Positions 61,269 through 64,000 of a stretch of DNA of 64,000 nt are shown here, piece by piece. Numbering within the stretch: the first letter of the stretch is position 1; every line of letters begins with the position of its first letter. The notes beneath the pieces are model-generated. The model had not been told where the DNA came from, made no database searches, and saw only the letters and a program-made list of their open reading frames with translations. The stretch comes from Lishizhenia tianjinensis (GTDB taxonomy: Bacteria > Bacteroidota > Bacteroidia > Flavobacteriales_D > Crocinitomicaceae): positions 124,001 through 188,000 of the forward strand of contig NZ_FPAS01000006.1 of assembly GCF_900116425.1 (NCBI RefSeq), in the 5' to 3' direction. The translations under genes and the position numbers were made by a program.

Positions 61269-63164
61269 ATGGGAAAGATAATTGGAATTGACTTAGGTAC
61301 TACCAACTCTTGTGTATCTGTGATGGAAGGTAACGAACCTGTAGTAATTACAAATGCAGAAGGGAAAAGAACTACACCTTCAGTAGTTGCTTTTGTTGAT
61401 GGTGGAGAAAGAAAAGTTGGTGATCCTGCAAAACGTCAGGCCATTACCAACCCACATAAAACAATATACTCAATCAAGCGTTTCATGGGTTCGTCTTACG
61501 ACGAAGTGAGCAAGGAAGCTGGAAGAGTACCTTACGAAATAGTTAAAGGAGACAACAATACTCCAAGAGTAAAAATAGACGACAGAAACTACACACCTCA
61601 AGAGATTTCTGCTATGATTCTTCAGAAAATGAAGAAAACTGCAGAAGACTACTTAGGTCAAGAAGTATCTGAAGCAGTTGTTACAGTACCGGCGTACTTT
61701 AACGATTCTCAACGTCAGGCTACGAAAGAAGCAGGTGAGATTGCTGGTTTAACAATCAAGCGTATCATCAACGAGCCAACTGCAGCAGCATTGGCATATG
61801 GATTAGACAAAAAAGGAGTTGACCAAAAAGTTGTTGTATTTGACTTTGGTGGAGGTACACACGACGTTTCTATCTTAGAATTAGGAGACGGAGTATTTGA
61901 AGTATTATCTACAGATGGTGATACACACTTAGGAGGTGATGACGTAGATGACGCTATCATCAACTGGTTGGCAGATGAGTTTAAGAATGACGAAGGATTA
62001 GATTTAAGAAAAGATCCTATGGCATTGCAAAGATTGAAGGAAGCTGCTGAGAAAGCAAAAATTGAGCTTTCATCTACAACTTCAACTGAAATCAACTTGC
62101 CTTACATTATGCCAGTTGACGGAGTGCCAAAACACTTAGTAAGAACTTTACAACGTGCTAAATTTGAGCAATTAATTTCTGACATCGTTGAGCGTACAAT
62201 TGCGCCATGTAGATCAGCTTTGAAAAACGCAGGTTTATCTACAAGCGATATAGACGAAATCATTTTAGTAGGTGGATCTACACGTATCCCAGTTATTCAG
62301 GATGCAGTGAAGAACTTCTTCGGAAAAGAGCCTTCTAAAGGAGTTAACCCAGACGAGGTTGTTGCAGTAGGTGCCGCTATCCAAGGTGGAGTTTTAACTG
62401 GAGAGGTGAAAGACGTATTATTGTTAGACGTTATTCCACTTTCTTTAGGTATCGAAACTATGGGTGGTGTATTTACAAAGTTGATCGAAGCGAACACAAC
62501 GATTCCTACAAAGAAATCAGAAGTATTCTCTACGGCAGCAGACAACCAGCCTTCAGTAGACATTCACGTGTTACAAGGTGAGCGTCCTATGGCAACGGAT
62601 AACAAGACATTGGGTAGATTCCAATTGACTGATATTCCACCAGCACAAAGAGGAGTTCCACAAATTGAAGTAACATTTGACATCGATGCTAACGGTATCA
62701 TGCACATCTCTGCGAAAGACAAAGGAACTGGTAAAGAGCAATCTATCAAGATCGAAGCTTCTTCTGGATTAAGCGAAGAAGAAATTGCAAAAATGAAGGC
62801 TGAGGCAGAAGCAAACGCAGATGCAGATGCTAAGAAAAAGCAAGAAGTTGATACCTTGAACAAAGCTGACTCTTTAATTTTCCAAACGGAAAGACAAATG
62901 AAAGAGTACGGTGATAAGTTACCAGAAGACAAGAAGTCTGAAATCGAAGGAGCTTTAGCTGAATTAAAGACTGCTTTCGAAGCGAAGAACATGGAAGCTT
63001 TAGAACCAGCAATGGAGAAATTAAACACAATTTTCCAAGCGGCTTCTCAAGACATGTACAACGCAGGTAATGCAGAAGGTGCGGCACAAGGTGGAGCACA
63101 AGAAGCAAACTCTGAAGACGAAGTAACAGATGTTGACTTTGAAGAAGTAGAAGAAACAAAATAG
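61269..63164 (+). CDS. dnaK: Chaperone protein DnaK (Hsp70)
   Basis: 631 residues. ATPase domain opening [20 protein letters not shown], with [34 protein letters not shown] and the adenosine site [13 protein letters not shown]. The linker [16 protein letters not shown] leads into the substrate-binding domain, then the helical lid and an acidic tail ending EEVEETK. Complete. dnaJ and grpE are not adjacent, so the chaperone is encoded alone between lnt and an unrelated gene. Confidence 0.98.
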   Translation: MGKIIGIDLGTTNSCVSVMEGNEPVVITNAEGKRTTPSVVAFVDGGERKVGDPAKRQAITNPHKTIYSIKRFMGSSYDEVSKEAGRVPYEIVKGDNNTPRVKIDDRNYTPQEISAMILQKMKKTAEDYLGQEVSEAVVTVPAYFNDSQRQATKEAGEIAGLTIKRIINEPTAAALAYGLDKKGVDQKVVVFDFGGGTHDVSILELGDGVFEVLSTDGDTHLGGDDVDDAIINWLADEFKNDEGLDLRKDPMALQRLKEAAEKAKIELSSTTSTEINLPYIMPVDGVPKHLVRTLQRAKFEQLISDIVERTIAPCRSALKNAGLSTSDIDEIILVGGSTRIPVIQDAVKNFFGKEPSKGVNPDEVVAVGAAIQGGVLTGEVKDVLLLDVIPLSLGIETMGGVFTKLIEANTTIPTKKSEVFSTAADNQPSVDIHVLQGERPMATDNKTLGRFQLTDIPPAQRGVPQIEVTFDIDANGIMHISAKDKGTGKEQSIKIEASSGLSEEEIAKMKAEAEANADADAKKKQEVDTLNKADSLIFQTERQMKEYGDKLPEDKKSEIEGALAELKTAFEAKNMEALEPAMEKLNTIFQAASQDMYNAGNAEGAAQGGAQEANSEDEVTDVDFEEVEETK

Positions 63165-63183
63165 TTTTCTATACATAAATAAA

Positions 63184-63217
63184 AAATCCGCTAGTCGAAA
63201 GATTAGCGGATTTTTTT
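63184..63217 (+). terminator. First dnaK terminator
   Basis: AAATCCGCTA / TAGCGGATTT with a 10-base loop and T7, about 20 bp after the stop. Confidence 0.88.
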
Positions 63218-63249
63218 ATGTATAATACTCAAAAGTTTAGGTATAAAAG

Positions 63250-63280
63250 AAATCCGCTCGGTTAGAAGCGGATTTTCTTT
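63250..63280 (+). terminator. Second dnaK terminator with the same stem
   Basis: AAATCCGCT / AGCGGATTT with an 8-base loop, repeating the stem of the first terminator 66 bp downstream. Confidence 0.75.
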
Positions 63281-63294
63281 GATTTGGGGTTCAA

Positions 63295-63322
63295 AACCAC
63301 CAGATCATGGATCTAGGTGGTT
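63295..63322. other. Third hairpin after dnaK
   Basis: AACCACC-AGATC, ATG loop, GATCT-a-GGTGGTT: 12 base pairs with one bulge, no T run. The following 63323-63676 shows no gene I can support; a 62-codon minus-strand frame there looks accidental. Confidence 0.5.
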
Positions 63323-63676
63323 AGGAAAATGAATAAACTATGTGGACTTCTCCACTACTAAGCGTTTATACTTAGTTGACTGGTACAAACATAAGTCAAA
63401 GGAGATGAAATGCACTGCATAATTTTTTTATCTGCCTGTCTTAATTTCTTAACGACATATTTAATTTTTAAAATGTCGTTCTTATCTCGATGAACAATTA
63501 TCAAAAAACAAAAACTAACTCTAATTATCAGTGATTTACACTTCAATAAAAATTATTCGAATTAAAACTTTCTAACACATTAACTAAATAATTAAGAGAA
63601 AGTTTATTATCTTGGTTAGCAGACGCGAATTAATATTTTGTGAGTTTTAGAACTCATTTTCAGTAAAACTTCGACT

Positions 63677-64000
63677 ATGACCACAGCTAAAGACTTTCAT
63701 AAGACGGTTTTTACAAAAGAGTATTTTGTATTGCCCGATGAGGAAAAACTGTATTATGGAAAACTACTAAAAAGAAAAGAAGAAGAAGCTTTATTTGTTT
63801 ACAACCTCCGGGATAAGCGCATGGTATATGACGACGGTTGGTTAGACCTTTTAGGCTTAAGAAAGGGTGAAGTAAACATGCTTTATTTGTTAGACTGCAT
63901 AGATCCTAACTTTAAAGATTTTGTGATCGCCGTTACGGATAATTCTCTTTTCTACCTCTCCGAGAATAGACCTAATATACTAGACTACAGTTTCACCATA
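63677..64000 (+). CDS. Start of a protein cut by the window edge, possibly a PAS-LuxR type regulator
   Basis: 108 codons are visible from ATG 63677 and the frame is open to the edge. The sequence is polar and cytoplasmic-looking, with a segment LFVYNLRDKRMVYDDGWLDLLGL that resembles the PAS-like front of Bacteroidota LuxR regulators. The helix-turn-helix that would confirm this lies outside the window. Low certainty on function, reasonable on being a gene because of codon use and length. Confidence 0.55.
   Translation, partial: MTTAKDFHKTVFTKEYFVLPDEEKLYYGKLLKRKEEEALFVYNLRDKRMVYDDGWLDLLGLRKGEVNMLYLLDCIDPNFKDFVIAVTDNSLFYLSENRPNILDYSFTI

Noticed and set aside
63358-63546. 62-codon minus-strand frame in the gap after dnaK
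   Set aside because: Composition is that of AT-rich intergenic DNA, with no promoter box, motif or neighbour link.

Overview
The window is chromosomal DNA from a low-GC Bacteroidota, most likely a free-living member of the Flavobacteriales. The evidence is a type IX secretion pair (PorU2/PorV2-like), families confined to this phylum (DUF4290, DUF4783, DUF6155, CxxxC-type HMA lipoproteins, two-component propellers fused to LytS-type kinases, WG and LVIVD repeats), and TAnnTTTG -7 promoter boxes placed a few bases before many start codons with little Shine-Dalgarno sequence. I see no rRNA, tRNA, CRISPR array or prophage. Most of the window is housekeeping DNA.

Layout: 1-3.3 kb, porU2 (frameshifted and cut by the left edge) with porV2. 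3.4-9.7 kb, pssA-purS; a minus-strand DUF4290-murA-thioredoxin run; a 32-residue membrane miniprotein; a TPR/PD40 protein with an EI24 protein. 9.9-16.4 kb, purB, an ECF sigma/anti-sigma pair, waaA and a zinc peptidase. 16.4-29.4 kb, ordinary genes (Crp/Fnr, DJ-1, Bax inhibitor, folE-queD, clpP-clpX, topB, folA-thyA, rlmH) interrupted by four elements with one shared 22-bp terminal inverted repeat. 29.5-33.2 kb, rpmA/rplU, an EamA transporter, an HMA lipoprotein and an aldehyde dehydrogenase. 33.2-38.7 kb, a WG-repeat protein and two related lipoproteins, then a possible small RNA gene. 39-48 kb, glyS, a FIST-kinase-response regulator operon, a hydroxylase, rhodanese and a large hybrid sensor kinase. 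48-55 kb, nadC, a thioesterase and a MarR-controlled beta-oxidation operon. 55-64 kb, a sigma/anti-sigma/outer-membrane operon, lnt, dnaK and the start of one more gene.

Two repeat systems stand out. (1) An IS1595-like gene with zinc ribbon, helix-turn-helix and C-terminal tail intact, but with no recognisable acidic catalytic triad, sits between perfect 22-bp inverted repeats. The same repeats, spaced about 200-211 bp apart, bound three gene-less elements whose interiors do not resemble one another. (2) Arrays of an exact 8-bp unit, CTAGANNN, occur at four places. Two of them bracket a four-helix-bundle (S23-like) gene wedged between the two beta-oxidation genes, as if a cassette had been inserted; the other two stand alone behind clpX and lnt.

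Other points of interest: MurA has Asp where fosfomycin binds Cys in most bacteria; dnaK is preceded by a -24/-12 (sigma-54-like) promoter with TGACA/TGTCA dyads; and a palindromic operator lies ahead of the MarR gene.
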